A DNA stretch of 64,000 bases from Halalkalicoccus jeotgali B3 (GCF_000196895.1 NC_014297.1:1784295-1848294), one strand, 5' to 3'. Shown: positions 1 through 8,533, counted from the first letter of the stretch. Numbers and translations are program-made. Notes: generated from the letters alone by a model not told the origin.

Positions 1-905
1 AGGTACCACAGCACGTAGCCGTTGGCCTCGGCGGCGAGTGCGGGCGTGTACTCGACGGCGTGTTCGAGGAGCCGTCGCCGACCGAACCCAGGTCCGTCCA
101 TCGGCGCGAACGCCGCGTACGGAAAGACGAGCGCCGATCCCGTGAGAGAGGCGTTGTACGCAAGCGTCAGTCCGACGAAGGCCAGCCCACCGCCGGCGGT
201 GAGCGCGTTTCGCACCAGCGGGTCGGGAACCGGGCCGCCCTTGTGCTTGCGAACCGTCGTCACGACCGACCACAGCGCGTGGGCGATGAAGGGCGCGGCG
301 AACAACACGGCGGTGTAGGGCCGGGCGAAAAAGGCCAGCCCGATCGCCACTCCCGCGAGGGCCGCACTCGTCCGGCTTCCCGTCCGGACGCCGGAGAGAT
401 AACAGACGGCAAAGAGCAGGTTTAACAGCGTCGTCGGGGCGTATGGCAGGAACACCGACGTGGTCACGAGCGCCATCGGCGCGGCCGCGAAGATCGCCGC
501 GGCCGCGACGCCGACCGACCGGTCGAACGCCATCGCGCCCAGCGCATAGACGCACAACGCGTTGCCAGCCGCGACGGCCGCGAGCGTCACGCGGGGCTCG
601 CCGAACAGCGCCATCGAGGCGGCGTACATCGCTGCGGGCACCGGCGAGTACTTCGGATACAGGGTCCCGCCGTCCTCGACGAAGAACCACGGCCGGAACG
701 CCCCCGATAGCTCGCCGGGGAACAGCCGCAGTTGCTCCTCCAACAGCATCGCGGCCTGCTGGAGGTAGACGCCCTCGTCGTGGTTGATCGAGTGATAGGG
801 GAAGACTCGGGTCGCGATCGCGAACACCGCGACGCCGGCGACGAGTGCGACCAGAAGGGCCGCGATCCGCCGGCGCTCGGGTGGATCCGTCGGGAGGGAT
901 CTCAC
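1..905 (-). CDS. Membrane glycosyltransferase (GT-C/ArnT-like), 3' end outside window
   Basis: Reading the minus strand from a GTG at 905 gives about 301 codons that run off the left edge without a stop. After a short arginine-rich start there is a hydrophobic helix, then an exposed loop with NHDEGVY (Asp43-Glu44). The Asp-Glu pair after the first membrane helix is typical of GT-C glycosyltransferases that use lipid-linked sugar donors (PMT/ArnT type). Repeated Ala/Leu/Val-rich segments follow, indicating many membrane passes. The GTG lies 13 bases after the stop of the iron-binding lipoprotein gene, so the two may be co-transcribed. Donor and acceptor are unknown. The GTG start is inferred from spacing. 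Confidence 0.7.
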   Translation of the reverse strand, partial: MRSLPTDPPERRRIAALLVALVAGVAVFAIATRVFPYHSINHDEGVYLQQAAMLLEEQLRLFPGELSGAFRPWFFVEDGGTLYPKYSPVPAAMYAASMALFGEPRVTLAAVAAGNALCVYALGAMAFDRSVGVAAAAIFAAAPMALVTTSVFLPYAPTTLLNLLFAVCYLSGVRTGSRTSAALAGVAIGLAFFARPYTAVLFAAPFIAHALWSVVTTVRKHKGGPVPDPLVRNALTAGGGLAFVGLTLAYNASLTGSALVFPYAAFAPMDGPGFGRRRLLEHAVEYTPALAAEANGYVLWY

Positions 906-918
906 GGCGGCGGGACGA

Positions 919-2061
919 TCAGACGTCGGCTCCGGCCTGGCGCATCAGGTCGATCGTCGGTTCGAGGTTCGACAGCTGTGTCAGGTCCAGTTCCGAGGGC
1001 GGGTTGAGTTCGTCGATCGTCGGTAGGTCGCCGATCGGCTGGACCTCTGGGTGCAGCGGGTACTCGAAGGTCGTCCGGGCGAAGTAGTCCTGGGCCTCGG
1101 CCGACAGCAGGTGCCGAACGAAGTTCGCCGCCAGATCCGCGTCGGCGGCGGCGTCCAACACGGCTCCGCCCGCGACGTTGAAGATCGCGCCGGCGTCGCC
1201 CTCGGTGAAGGCCGTATCGATCGGGGCCCCGGGTGAGCCGTCGAGGACGCGCTGGATGTAGTAGTGGTTGGTGAACCCGGCATCGATCTCGCCGTCGGCG
1301 ATCGCCTGACAGACCGCGAACTCGTCGGGGTAGCTGGCGATGCCGTTCTCGACGACGCTCTCGACCCACTGGCGGGCCCGTTCCTCGCCCTGTAACAGTC
1401 GCATCGCGGTGACGAACGCCTGGCAGGAGCCATACGAGGGCGCCCAGCCCAGGTCCGCGCCGAACTCCTCGTAGGCATAGATGTCACTCGGCATCTCCTC
1501 GGCCGACAGTGCCTCCGTGTTGTACGGGACCGTCCGGGCGCGCCCCGAGATTCCGATCCAGTCCTCCGTGGCGAACTCCTCGGGAACGACCCCGACCAGG
1601 TCCTCGGGAAGCGACTGGGTGCGTCCCTCGTCAGCCAACACGCCGAGCGAACCGGCGTTGACCGAGTAGAAGACGTCCGCCGGGGTGCCCGACCCCTCGC
1701 TGAGGATCTGGTTGACCAGGTCTGCGGAGTTACCGTAGCGCACCTCCATCGAGAAGTCCCCGTAGAGGTCGTCGATGTAGTTCACGAGGTCGCCGATGAG
1801 GAACTCGTTGCGACCCGAGTACAGCGTCAACTCGCCCTCGAGTGCTGGCATCTCCTCCATGGGGGTGCCGCCGGGCGCGCCCCGACCCTCGCGTCCCGAG
1901 CCGATCTGGCCGATGTCGGAGTCCGGGGATCCACCGTCCTCACCCCCGTCGCCGCCACCGCCGAACAGACCCGTACAGCCCGCCGCGCCGGCCGCGCCGA
2001 CGGCCGCCACGCCGCCCAAAACCGCCCGCCGCCCACCGTCGATCCGGTCTCCGTCGTCCAT
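919..2061 (-). CDS. Iron(III) ABC transporter substrate-binding lipoprotein (FbpA-like)
   Basis: A 380-residue extracytoplasmic binding protein. It begins with a Tat/lipoprotein signal (GRRAVLGGVAAVGAAGAAGC), a Gly/Asp-rich linker, and then LTLYSGRNEFLIGDLVNY, the start of a periplasmic-binding fold of the FbpA/FutA iron(III) class. The middle segment (PADVFYSVNAGSLGVLADEG) and the late Tyr-rich NHYYIQRVL stretch also fit that family. A TTTAGG-N4-CCTAAA palindrome lies between the TATA-like box (about 2087-2093) and the start codon, so iron-responsive repression is likely. The partner ATPase is nearby on the other strand, but no permease gene is visible. A related cation or sulfate-type substrate cannot be excluded. 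Confidence 0.85.
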   Translation of the reverse strand: MDDGDRIDGGRRAVLGGVAAVGAAGAAGCTGLFGGGGDGGEDGGSPDSDIGQIGSGREGRGAPGGTPMEEMPALEGELTLYSGRNEFLIGDLVNYIDDLYGDFSMEVRYGNSADLVNQILSEGSGTPADVFYSVNAGSLGVLADEGRTQSLPEDLVGVVPEEFATEDWIGISGRARTVPYNTEALSAEEMPSDIYAYEEFGADLGWAPSYGSCQAFVTAMRLLQGEERARQWVESVVENGIASYPDEFAVCQAIADGEIDAGFTNHYYIQRVLDGSPGAPIDTAFTEGDAGAIFNVAGGAVLDAAADADLAANFVRHLLSAEAQDYFARTTFEYPLHPEVQPIGDLPTIDELNPPSELDLTQLSNLEPTIDLMRQAGADV

Positions 2062-2065
2062 GGTC

Positions 2066-2081
2066 TTTAGGCTACCCTAAA
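2066..2081. promoter_or_regulatory. Candidate iron-responsive operator 1
   Basis: TTTAGG CTAC CCTAAA, a perfect 6-bp inverted repeat with a 4-bp spacer, 4 bases upstream of the ATG of the iron-binding lipoprotein gene and just downstream of its TATA-like box. For a leaderless haloarchaeal transcript this position would block initiation. TTAGG/CCTAA-type inverted repeats are reported for haloarchaeal DtxR-family regulators (Idr/SirR). The assignment to such a regulator is inference. Confidence 0.75.
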
Positions 2082-2105
2082 TTCACTTATATCCGTCGGT
2101 CCCGA

Positions 2106-3254
2106 TCAGTTCCCGGCGAGCGCGGCCGGCCGGTCGAGTTCCTCGAGACACGCGAGCCAATCGAGCATGTGTTCGCCGACGTACGTGAGGAACTCGCCGT
2201 TCCGATAGGAATCCCATTCGCTCTCGGCGAGGCGCCGCCCCATCGCCTCATAGACCTCGGCGTAGCTCCCAGCGTCGGGGTCCACGCTGTCGACGATCTC
2301 CCAGAGGTGTTCGTTGAGTTCCAGGCCCGCGACCTCGTTGTGGAGGTCGTCGAACGTCGAGCGCGGCGCCTTGTTGTGCTCGCACAGCGGCGCGCCGTTG
2401 TAGATCTCCGAGTCCAGCAGGTCGCAGGCTCGCTTGAGGAAGACGCCGCTCCAGATGTCGTCGAACCGCCCGACCTCCCACGGGTTGTCGTCCATGGGCA
2501 ACTGGTAGAACGCGGGGATCACCTCCCGACGGAAGGCGAGGTTCATCGAACAGACGGTAAGGTAGTCGCCCCGCGCGGCGACGAAGTCCGTTCCGAAGTC
2601 CTCTGCCGTCGTCCGGGTCCGGGCCTGGCCCTCCAGATCGCCGTCCATCAGGATGCGCACGGCGTCCAGATCCGGCACGTTCGTCCACAGCCCCTGGGAG
2701 GCGACCACCCCGTCGACCTCCCGGCGGTCGGTCTCGACGGTCTCGTCCATCGCCGAGTAGGGGTACCCGCGGGGGTACAGCCCGTGCTCGTCGGCGTTCC
2801 GATACAGGACGTTCACCCACCGCTTTTTTGAGGAGACGGTCTCGATCTCGCCCTCGAACGCGAGGTTTTCCAGATGGCGCCCGAAGAAATCCCACTCCCC
2901 GTGGGGCAGGGTGTCGTCGTCGATGAACACGCCGTACTCGAAGTCGTTGGCCCACATGTACAACAACCCGAAACTCGTCTGGGCGTGGCTCGCTTCCGGC
3001 ACGAGGTGCTCGTACTCCGCGATCCCCCGCCGCTCGAACCACTCCTCTCGGCGCGTACCGTCGAAGACCTCCCCCGAGACGCCCTCCGCCTCGAGCATTG
3101 CGGCCATCGCGCCGGTCTCACAGAAGTCCTCGGTAACGAGCACGACCTGCAAGCGCGAGACGTCGAACCCGTGGACACGGGCGTTTTCGACGTACGCGCG
3201 CACGCATTCGTACTCCCTGATCGTCGGCACGATTACGCAGACGTCCTGATCCAT
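2106..3254 (-). CDS. GT75-like glycosyltransferase (reversibly glycosylated polypeptide / UDP-arabinopyranose mutase family)
   Basis: 382 residues beginning DVCVIVPTIREYECVRAYV, a GT-A-like nucleotide-binding start. GVFIDDDTLPHGEWDF around residue 112 carries the DDD metal/nucleotide-sugar motif characteristic of reversibly glycosylated polypeptides (GT75, often labelled alpha-1,4-glucan-protein synthase). DDIWSGVFLKRACD near residue 265 also matches the family. Plant members interconvert UDP-arabinopyranose and furanose and self-glycosylate; the role of archaeal members is not established. The gene has its own copy of the iron-type palindrome just upstream and sits in line with the iron-binding protein gene, which suggests iron-dependent expression of a sugar-modifying enzyme. 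Confidence 0.75.
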   Translation of the reverse strand: MDQDVCVIVPTIREYECVRAYVENARVHGFDVSRLQVVLVTEDFCETGAMAAMLEAEGVSGEVFDGTRREEWFERRGIAEYEHLVPEASHAQTSFGLLYMWANDFEYGVFIDDDTLPHGEWDFFGRHLENLAFEGEIETVSSKKRWVNVLYRNADEHGLYPRGYPYSAMDETVETDRREVDGVVASQGLWTNVPDLDAVRILMDGDLEGQARTRTTAEDFGTDFVAARGDYLTVCSMNLAFRREVIPAFYQLPMDDNPWEVGRFDDIWSGVFLKRACDLLDSEIYNGAPLCEHNKAPRSTFDDLHNEVAGLELNEHLWEIVDSVDPDAGSYAEVYEAMGRRLAESEWDSYRNGEFLTYVGEHMLDWLACLEELDRPAALAGN

Positions 3255-3265
3255 GGCTCCGTCTC

Positions 3266-3281
3266 TTTAGGCTCCCCTAAA
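3266..3281. promoter_or_regulatory. Candidate iron-responsive operator 2
   Basis: TTTAGG CTCC CCTAAA, the same architecture and half-sites as the site at 2066. It lies 11 bases upstream of the start codon of the GT75-like gene, in the divergent promoter region shared with the ABC ATPase gene. Confidence 0.72.
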
Positions 3282-3308
3282 AGATTGCCGGTTGGCCCGC
3301 GACCCACC

Positions 3309-3324
3309 TTTAGGAAGACCTAAA
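3309..3324. promoter_or_regulatory. Candidate iron-responsive operator 3
   Basis: TTTAGG AAGA CCTAAA, a third copy of the palindrome, 27 bases from operator 2 and 66 bases upstream of the ATPase start at 3391. Only the spacer differs between the three sites, which is the pattern expected for binding sites of one dimeric repressor. Confidence 0.72.
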
Positions 3325-3390
3325 CGGGAGGGAGTAGTAGGCGAGAAGCGAACGGGCGGACCGGTCGCGGTTCCGCTCGATGGGTGGACC

Positions 3391-4527
3391 ATGGTATCCG
3401 AATCAGTACACGCCGACCCGTCGCGAGTCGGGGTCGATCGCGACGACCGGAGTGGCGAGACGGGAACGACCGTCCTCGAACTCGACGGGATCACCAAGCG
3501 ATACGGCCCCGAGACCGCGGTCTCGGACCTCTCGCTGTCGGTCCGGGACGGCGAATTGCTCACGCTGCTCGGTCCCTCCGGTTGCGGGAAGACGACGACA
3601 CTGCGGATGATCGCGGGTCTCGAACGTCCCGACGAGGGTGCGATCCGCATCGACGAGGACCCCGTCGCTGGCGAGGAGTTCGTCGACCCGGAGGACCGGG
3701 ACGTCGGGATCGTCTTCCAGAACTTCGCGCTGTTTCCCCACCTCACCGCCGCCGAGAACGTCGGGTTCGGGCTCGAGAGTTGGGATCGCGAGGCCCGCGA
3801 GGCCCGCGTCGCGGAACTGCTCGATCTGGTCGGTCTCGCCGACCACGCCGACAGCACGCCCACTGAACTCTCGGGCGGCCAACAACAGCGCATCGCGCTC
3901 GCGCGCTCGCTCGCGCCCGAACCGGAGATCCTCCTGCTCGACGAGCCGTTCTCGAACCTCGACGTCGACCTCAGGGTCGAGATGCGAGAGGAGGTCCGCC
4001 GGATCCTCACCGAGACGGGCGTGACCGGGATCTCCGTGACCCACGATCAGGAGGAAGCGATGTCGATCTCGGATCGTGTCGCCGTGATGAGCGAGGGGCG
4101 CCTGATGCAGGTCGGCCGTCCCGAGGCGGTCTTCCAGCACCCTGAATCCCGGTTCGTCGCCGGTTTTCTCGGTCACGCGAGCTTCCTCTCGGGGTACGTC
4201 ACGGACGATCTGGTCGAAACCGAACTCGGAAGCGTCGGTCGCGACCGGATCCACGGACTAGCCCCCGAGTACGACCGGACTAGGATCGACGTGTTGGTGC
4301 GGCCGGACGACGTGTTGGTGCGGCCCGCCGACGGCGAGACGGCCGACGGCCGCGTGACCTACCGGCGGTATCTCGGCCCGACGGTGCTCTACCGCGTAGA
4401 ACTCGACGACGGCGAAGTCGTCGAGGCGATGCACAACCACGCCCAGCAGGTCTCGCTCGACACGCCCGTCACGGTCGATCTCGCGGCGACCCACGAGTTG
4501 GCGTGGTTCCCCACCGAAGATCACTGA
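3391..4527 (+). CDS. Iron-type ABC transporter ATP-binding protein (FbpC/PotA class)
   Basis: 378 residues. The Walker A is GPSGCGKTT, the signature LSGGQQQRIALARSLA, Walker B ILLLDEPFSNLD and the switch histidine SVTHDQEEA. The C-terminal ~110 residues form the TOBE-type regulatory region of the iron/polyamine/sulfate ATPase class (GFLGHASFLSGYV onward, then VLVRPDDVLVRPADG). The ATG at 3391 is chosen because upstream in-frame codons run back through the operator region and have no homology. It energises import of the ligand bound by the lipoprotein at 919-2061, with which it shares the palindromic operator type. The cognate permease is absent from this window. The 3' end overlaps the convergent ferredoxin gene by 7 bases. 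Confidence 0.88.
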   Translation: MVSESVHADPSRVGVDRDDRSGETGTTVLELDGITKRYGPETAVSDLSLSVRDGELLTLLGPSGCGKTTTLRMIAGLERPDEGAIRIDEDPVAGEEFVDPEDRDVGIVFQNFALFPHLTAAENVGFGLESWDREAREARVAELLDLVGLADHADSTPTELSGGQQQRIALARSLAPEPEILLLDEPFSNLDVDLRVEMREEVRRILTETGVTGISVTHDQEEAMSISDRVAVMSEGRLMQVGRPEAVFQHPESRFVAGFLGHASFLSGYVTDDLVETELGSVGRDRIHGLAPEYDRTRIDVLVRPDDVLVRPADGETADGRVTYRRYLGPTVLYRVELDDGEVVEAMHNHAQQVSLDTPVTVDLAATHELAWFPTEDH

Positions 4528-4841
4528 TCGACGTTCTGTCCCCAGAACCCCCCGTATTTCCTGACCTCGACGTCACCCTCGATGTGGGTCTGACAGGCCA
4601 GCCTGAGCCCCGAATCGAGGTCGTGGGGCCACTTCGAGAGGCGCTTTCGCTCGGCCTCACTCATCTCGCTTACGGCCCCGTCGACCGCGACCGCACAGGT
4701 GCCACAGACCGCCCAGCCACCGCAGTTGGCGTAGTTCGACGCGCCGTTGTGTGGCGATAGTCCCGCTTCGAGCAGGGCCTCCCGGAGTTCTGTTCCCACC
4801 GCACACTCGATGCGCTCGCCCTCGTAACTGATCGTGGGCAT
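4521..4841 (-). CDS. 2Fe-2S ferredoxin
   Basis: 106 residues with a plant/adrenodoxin-type beta-grasp fold. The cluster ligands are visible as NCGGWAVCGTC followed by LACQTH, i.e. C-x5-C-x2-C then a fourth Cys 34 residues later. The C-x5-C spacing is that of the adrenodoxin/Isc branch rather than the C-x4-C of photosynthetic ferredoxins. It is a small soluble one-electron carrier; the partner is unknown. The start is placed at the ATG encoding MPTISYEGE; an ATG three codons upstream is also possible. The gene converges on the ABC ATPase with a 7-base overlap, and the iron-rich context is notable because the product itself needs iron. Confidence 0.88.
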   Translation of the reverse strand: MPTISYEGERIECAVGTELREALLEAGLSPHNGASNYANCGGWAVCGTCAVAVDGAVSEMSEAERKRLSKWPHDLDSGLRLACQTHIEGDVEVRKYGGFWGQNVDQ

Positions 4842-4921
4842 AGGTCTCATACGACACCGGAGGGCAAAACGATTGGCACGCTATCGACGCGTTCGTATGG
4901 CCCGCGACCGTCGGACCCCTC

Positions 4922-5974
4922 ATGCAAGCAGTCGTTCTCGAATCACACGGTGACCCGCTCGCGCTGCGTGACGTTCCGGAGCCCGACCTCGAACCCGACG
5001 GCGTGATCGTCGACGTCGAGGCCTGCGGGATCTGTCGCTCGGACTGGCACGCCTGGAAGGGCCACGGCGAGTGGGTCGACGACGTCCCCCCCGAGGGGCA
5101 GATCCTCGGGCACGAACCCGCCGGGACCGTCCTCGAGGTGGGCGATCGAATCGAAACCCTCGAAGAGGGCGATCGGGTCGCCGTCCCGTTCAGCCTCGGG
5201 GACGGCACCTGCTCGCGGTGTCGAAACGGCCACGGGAACGTCTGTCCCAATGGAACGGCTCTCGGGTTCGAGCCCGCCGGTCAGGGCGCGTTCGCCGACC
5301 GGATCGCGGTGCCACACGCCGACTACAACCTCACGACGCTCCCGGAGGGGGTCTCTGCGAGCGCGGCCGCCGCGCTCGGCTGTCGGTACATGACCGCCTA
5401 TCACGGGCTGGCCCACCGCGCCGACCTCGCCCCCGGCGACTGGGTTGCGGTCCACGGCTGTGGCGGGGTCGGCCTCTCGGCGGTCCAGATCGCGAACGCA
5501 CTCGGCGCGCGCGTCCTCGCCGTCGACGTTCGGTCGGCGCCCCTCGAAAAGGCCACCGAACTGGGTGCCCACGAGACGGTCCACGGCGGGGGTGACGTCC
5601 CCGGGAAGATCCGCGAGCTGACGGGTGGCGGGGCGGCGATCTCGATCGACGCGTTGGGTATCTCTGAGACCTGTCGCAACTCCGTGGCCTGCCTCGCCAG
5701 CCTCGGCCAACACCTCCAGCTGGGGTTGACGACCGATGCCGAGCGCGGCGAGGTTTCCCTGCCGACCGACTCGATGGTCGGCCGAGAGATCGACTTCCTC
5801 GGTTCGCGCGGGATGCCTCCGACCCGTTACGACGAACTGCTGGGGTTCGTCGAAAGCGGCGCGATCGACCCCGGTGCGCTCGTGAGCCACAAGGTCCCGC
5901 TCGCGGAGGTCCCCGAGCGGATCGCCGCGATGGACGAGTTCAGTGCGGTCGGGATCGAAGTCTACGAGCGCTAG
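4922..5974 (+). CDS. Zinc-dependent alcohol dehydrogenase (MDR family)
   Basis: 350 residues of the medium-chain dehydrogenase/reductase family. Catalytic zinc ligands are visible as GICRSD (Cys38) and LGHEPAG (His64-Glu65). A structural-zinc lobe is partly present as CSRCRNGHGNVC around residues 98-111, with three of the usual four Cys obvious. The Rossmann motif HGCGGVGLSAVQIA near residue 180 binds NAD(P). The family oxidises alcohols or polyols to aldehydes or ketones; the substrate is not evident. The gene starts 72 bases after the divergent ferredoxin start codon region and appears monocistronic. Confidence 0.88.
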   Translation: MQAVVLESHGDPLALRDVPEPDLEPDGVIVDVEACGICRSDWHAWKGHGEWVDDVPPEGQILGHEPAGTVLEVGDRIETLEEGDRVAVPFSLGDGTCSRCRNGHGNVCPNGTALGFEPAGQGAFADRIAVPHADYNLTTLPEGVSASAAAALGCRYMTAYHGLAHRADLAPGDWVAVHGCGGVGLSAVQIANALGARVLAVDVRSAPLEKATELGAHETVHGGGDVPGKIRELTGGGAAISIDALGISETCRNSVACLASLGQHLQLGLTTDAERGEVSLPTDSMVGREIDFLGSRGMPPTRYDELLGFVESGAIDPGALVSHKVPLAEVPERIAAMDEFSAVGIEVYER

Positions 5975-6144
5975 TCGGGGATTCTATATAGCGCTATCCA
6001 GTTTAATGAGTATGTGATAATACAACATAAACTACCGCAAAAACGGTCGCGGATCGACCGACCCGTCCGAAACCGACCGCTCTCGGCGGACCCGCCACGA
6101 ACGGTGGCCTAAAATATAATTAGTTGTAATCAGAAGGGAGACTA
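5975..6144 (+). promoter_or_regulatory. AT-rich intergenic region with promoter for the HTH gene
   Basis: 170 bases between the alcohol dehydrogenase and the HTH gene. The part around 6000-6042 is AT-rich without an obvious reading frame. AAAATATAAT at 6111-6120 is a good TATA box about 25-30 bases from the ATG at 6145, consistent with a leaderless or very short-leader transcript. Confidence 0.5.
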
Positions 6145-6558
6145 ATGGGCAAGCTCGAGGACGTTTCGGCCGCGGATCTCCGCGAGGCGCTGGCGACGAC
6201 GGAAAACCACAAGGCGGTCAGGCGGTTGATGGTCGCACTCGCCTACAAGGACGGCGATCGGGTCAAGCACCTGTGTCGGCTGTACGGGATCCCCGAATCG
6301 ACGCTCTACTACTGGCTCGACCGGTTCGAGACTCGCGGGCTCGACGGCGCTCTCGAGGACGAACCGCGCCCCGGTCGCCCACCGAAAGTCGACGAGAGCA
6401 CGCGGAACTCGCTCGCGGCCGATCTCACGGACTCGCCGGCAAAGTTCGGGTACGACCGAGCGAAATGGACTCCCGAACTGGTCAAGGATCACCTCGAACG
6501 CGAGTACGGCGTCGAGTACTCGCTCGGACACGTCCGCCGGGTCCTTCGGGATCGTTAG
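6145..6558 (+). CDS. IS630-type helix-turn-helix protein (transposase N-terminal half)
   Basis: 137 residues containing two helix-turn-helix units. The first (VKHLCRLYGIPESTLYYWLDRF) and the proline/arginine hinge RPGRPPKVDE, followed by the second winged-helix-like part (WTPELVKDHLEREYGVEYSLGHVRRVL), match the DNA-binding N-terminus of IS630-type transposases. The DDE catalytic domain that would follow is absent: the ORF stops and the next gene is on the other strand. No flanking terminal repeats were seen. It may be a domesticated DNA-binding protein, since such stand-alone ORFs are common in haloarchaea, or an IS remnant. Confidence 0.75.
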   Translation: MGKLEDVSAADLREALATTENHKAVRRLMVALAYKDGDRVKHLCRLYGIPESTLYYWLDRFETRGLDGALEDEPRPGRPPKVDESTRNSLAADLTDSPAKFGYDRAKWTPELVKDHLEREYGVEYSLGHVRRVLRDR

Positions 6559-6572
6559 TCCAACTATTTCTG

Positions 6573-8456
6573 CTAGATTTCGGTGATACGGGGGTACTCC
6601 TCGTCGAGGGCGGCGGCGTCTTCCGGCAGGAGCGCGACGACGATGTAGGGTGCGTACTGTTCGAGGTACTCGACGAGCGCGGCGATGCGTTCGGAATCGA
6701 GCGCTTCGAGGGAGTCGAGTAGCATGAACGGGACCCGTTCGTGGACGTCGTGGACGAGATACCCCGCGAGTGCGACGATCAAGCCGGTGACCTCGCGTTC
6801 GCTCTCGCTCAGGTGGGCAATCGAGTCCTCGTAGGTCGCGCCCGACTCCGTGCTTCGCGTGACGTGGAGTTCGAAGGTCGCCTCCTCGCCGGTCGCGAGG
6901 CGCTCGATCCAGATCCGTTCGAGGTTGGCGTATTCGAGCAGTCCCAGCACGGTCTCCATCTGTTCGTTGAACGCGCCGATGGCCTCGCGCTCGAGGCGCT
7001 CGATTCGGGTGCGCTGTTCTTCGAGTTCGTCGTTGATCTCCTCGCGGCGGTCGTTCAGTTCGGAGCGTTCGGCCAGTCGGTCTTCGATCTCCGCGAGGTC
7101 CTCGTCGATGGTGTCGAGTTCGCGCCGGAGGCGGTCGCGTTCGACCTCGTTTCGCGTCACGGCCTTCTGGGCGTCGAGGGTCTCGTCCTCGTCGGCTTCG
7201 ATCTCGGTTTCGAGGTCCTCGACCGTCGATAGCAGCGAGTCGCGCCGTTTTTCGAGTTCGTCGATGCGATCGCGGCGCTCCGTGAGCTCCGTTTCGAGGT
7301 CCGAGAGGGTGCGTTCGAGCCGGTCGTGTTCCTCGCGGCGCTGTCGGTGCTCGGTGCGCTCCTCGGTCAGCGATTCGAGCCGCGTGGAGACCTCGTTTCG
7401 CCGCTCGACTTTCTCCGTTCGGAGGTCGCGGAGGCTCGACAGCGTCTCCTCGATCCGCCCGGTCTCGACGCTGCTCCCGCAGGTCCAGCAGGTGACCTCG
7501 CGGTCGGCGAGCAGTCGGTCGGTGACCTCGCCCTCGTCTTCGCCGAGCAGTTCGGGATACTCCGCGTCGACCATGTCCTCGTTGAACTGGATCACGGTCT
7601 GGAGCTGCGAGACCGTCTCGTCGAGCTCCCGCTTGCGTCCCCTGAGACGCTCGATCTCGCCCGCCAGGTCGTCGATCGCGTCGCTCTCGACGGTGAGATC
7701 CGACAGCTCGTCGCGTACCTCCTCGCGCTCGGTCTCGAGCGACTCGACGCTCGCGCGCTCGGTTTCGAGGTCGTAGGTCACGTCTTCGAGGTCGGTCTGG
7801 GCCGCCCGGAGCCGGTCGAATCGCTCGGATCCCTCCGTCTCCGTGTCCTCCTCGGCCAGCGCCTCCCGAGCCTCCGAGAGGCGCTCCTCGACGGATTCGA
7901 GTTCGTTCTCGAGGCGGGCGCGTTCCTCCTCGAGGGAGCCGTGTTCGCGCTCGGCCGCCGACAGGCTCGACAGCTCCTCGTCGATCCCGCGTTTCTCAGC
8001 CTGTAGGCGCTCGATAGTCGCCTCGATCTCGTCGACGTCGATGGGACGAAGGATGAGTTCGCGCAGATCGTCGCCGCGGACGACCGCCCGTCGGGCCTCG
8101 TTCGATTCGAGCAGGAACGCAAAGAGGTCCGCGAGCTGTGGCCGATCGAGGTACGGGTCGCCGCCGAACGCGATCGAGCCGTTCTCCCGCGAGAGCGTCC
8201 GGCTGTAGCTTCGGCCGCCGATCTCCATCTCGACGCGCCCGCGCTCGGCGTCGCCCTTTAGCGACGCGCGGTCGCTCCCCATGGCGGCCATGATCGCCTG
8301 CAGGAAGGAGGTTCGATTCGTCGCGTTCCGCCCGGCCAGAGCCGTCACGCCGGCGTCGAACTCGACGCTCGTGGCGTCGATCCCGCCGATCTTCTCGGCT
8401 CGAACGGTGACCGACTCACGTTCAGTGGTTCGCTCGGGCTCCTCGGTCGAGGACAT
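6573..8456 (-). CDS. Archaea-specific SMC-related protein (Rad50-like)
   Basis: 627 residues with an SMC/Rad50 layout: an N-terminal ATPase half, about 400 residues of Glu/Arg-rich coiled coil, and a C-terminal ATPase half. A CWTC motif in mid-coil (about residue 320) resembles a Rad50 zinc hook. The nucleotide motifs are degenerate: Walker A reads AGRNATNRTS (Lys replaced by Arg), and Walker B reads FMLLDSLEALDS (no Glu after the Asp). The signature region is HLSESEREVTGLIVALAGY. The ATG at 8456 is preferred over one at 8483 because of its distance from the TATA-like AATATGA near 8494. It lies next to an rdfA family gene on the same strand, a recurrent haloarchaeal pairing, and may act in DNA organisation or cell-shape control. 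Confidence 0.85.
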   Translation of the reverse strand: MSSTEEPERTTERESVTVRAEKIGGIDATSVEFDAGVTALAGRNATNRTSFLQAIMAAMGSDRASLKGDAERGRVEMEIGGRSYSRTLSRENGSIAFGGDPYLDRPQLADLFAFLLESNEARRAVVRGDDLRELILRPIDVDEIEATIERLQAEKRGIDEELSSLSAAEREHGSLEEERARLENELESVEERLSEAREALAEEDTETEGSERFDRLRAAQTDLEDVTYDLETERASVESLETEREEVRDELSDLTVESDAIDDLAGEIERLRGRKRELDETVSQLQTVIQFNEDMVDAEYPELLGEDEGEVTDRLLADREVTCWTCGSSVETGRIEETLSSLRDLRTEKVERRNEVSTRLESLTEERTEHRQRREEHDRLERTLSDLETELTERRDRIDELEKRRDSLLSTVEDLETEIEADEDETLDAQKAVTRNEVERDRLRRELDTIDEDLAEIEDRLAERSELNDRREEINDELEEQRTRIERLEREAIGAFNEQMETVLGLLEYANLERIWIERLATGEEATFELHVTRSTESGATYEDSIAHLSESEREVTGLIVALAGYLVHDVHERVPFMLLDSLEALDSERIAALVEYLEQYAPYIVVALLPEDAAALDEEYPRITEI

Positions 8457-8510
8457 ACCTGTTCGATCGGCCCGTTCGGCCATAAGCCTTCATATTCCCC
8501 GTACAGTCGG

Positions 8511-8530
8511 TTACACGCGTATTCGTGTAA
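8511..8530. repeat. 20-bp palindromic site, left copy
   Basis: TTACACGCGTATTCGTGTAA: 7-bp inverted arms around a 6-bp asymmetric centre CGTATT. It lies in the short gap between the rdfA stop and the SMC-related gene. A copy with 18 of 20 identical bases, in the same orientation, is at 14208-14227 beyond the integrase gene. It could be an operator for the SMC-related gene or a recombinase site (see findings). Confidence 0.6.
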
Positions 8531-8533
8531 GCG

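Noticed and set aside
6145-6558. Complete IS630 insertion sequence
   Set aside because: Only the DNA-binding half is present, with no DDE domain and no flanking terminal repeats or target duplication visible.
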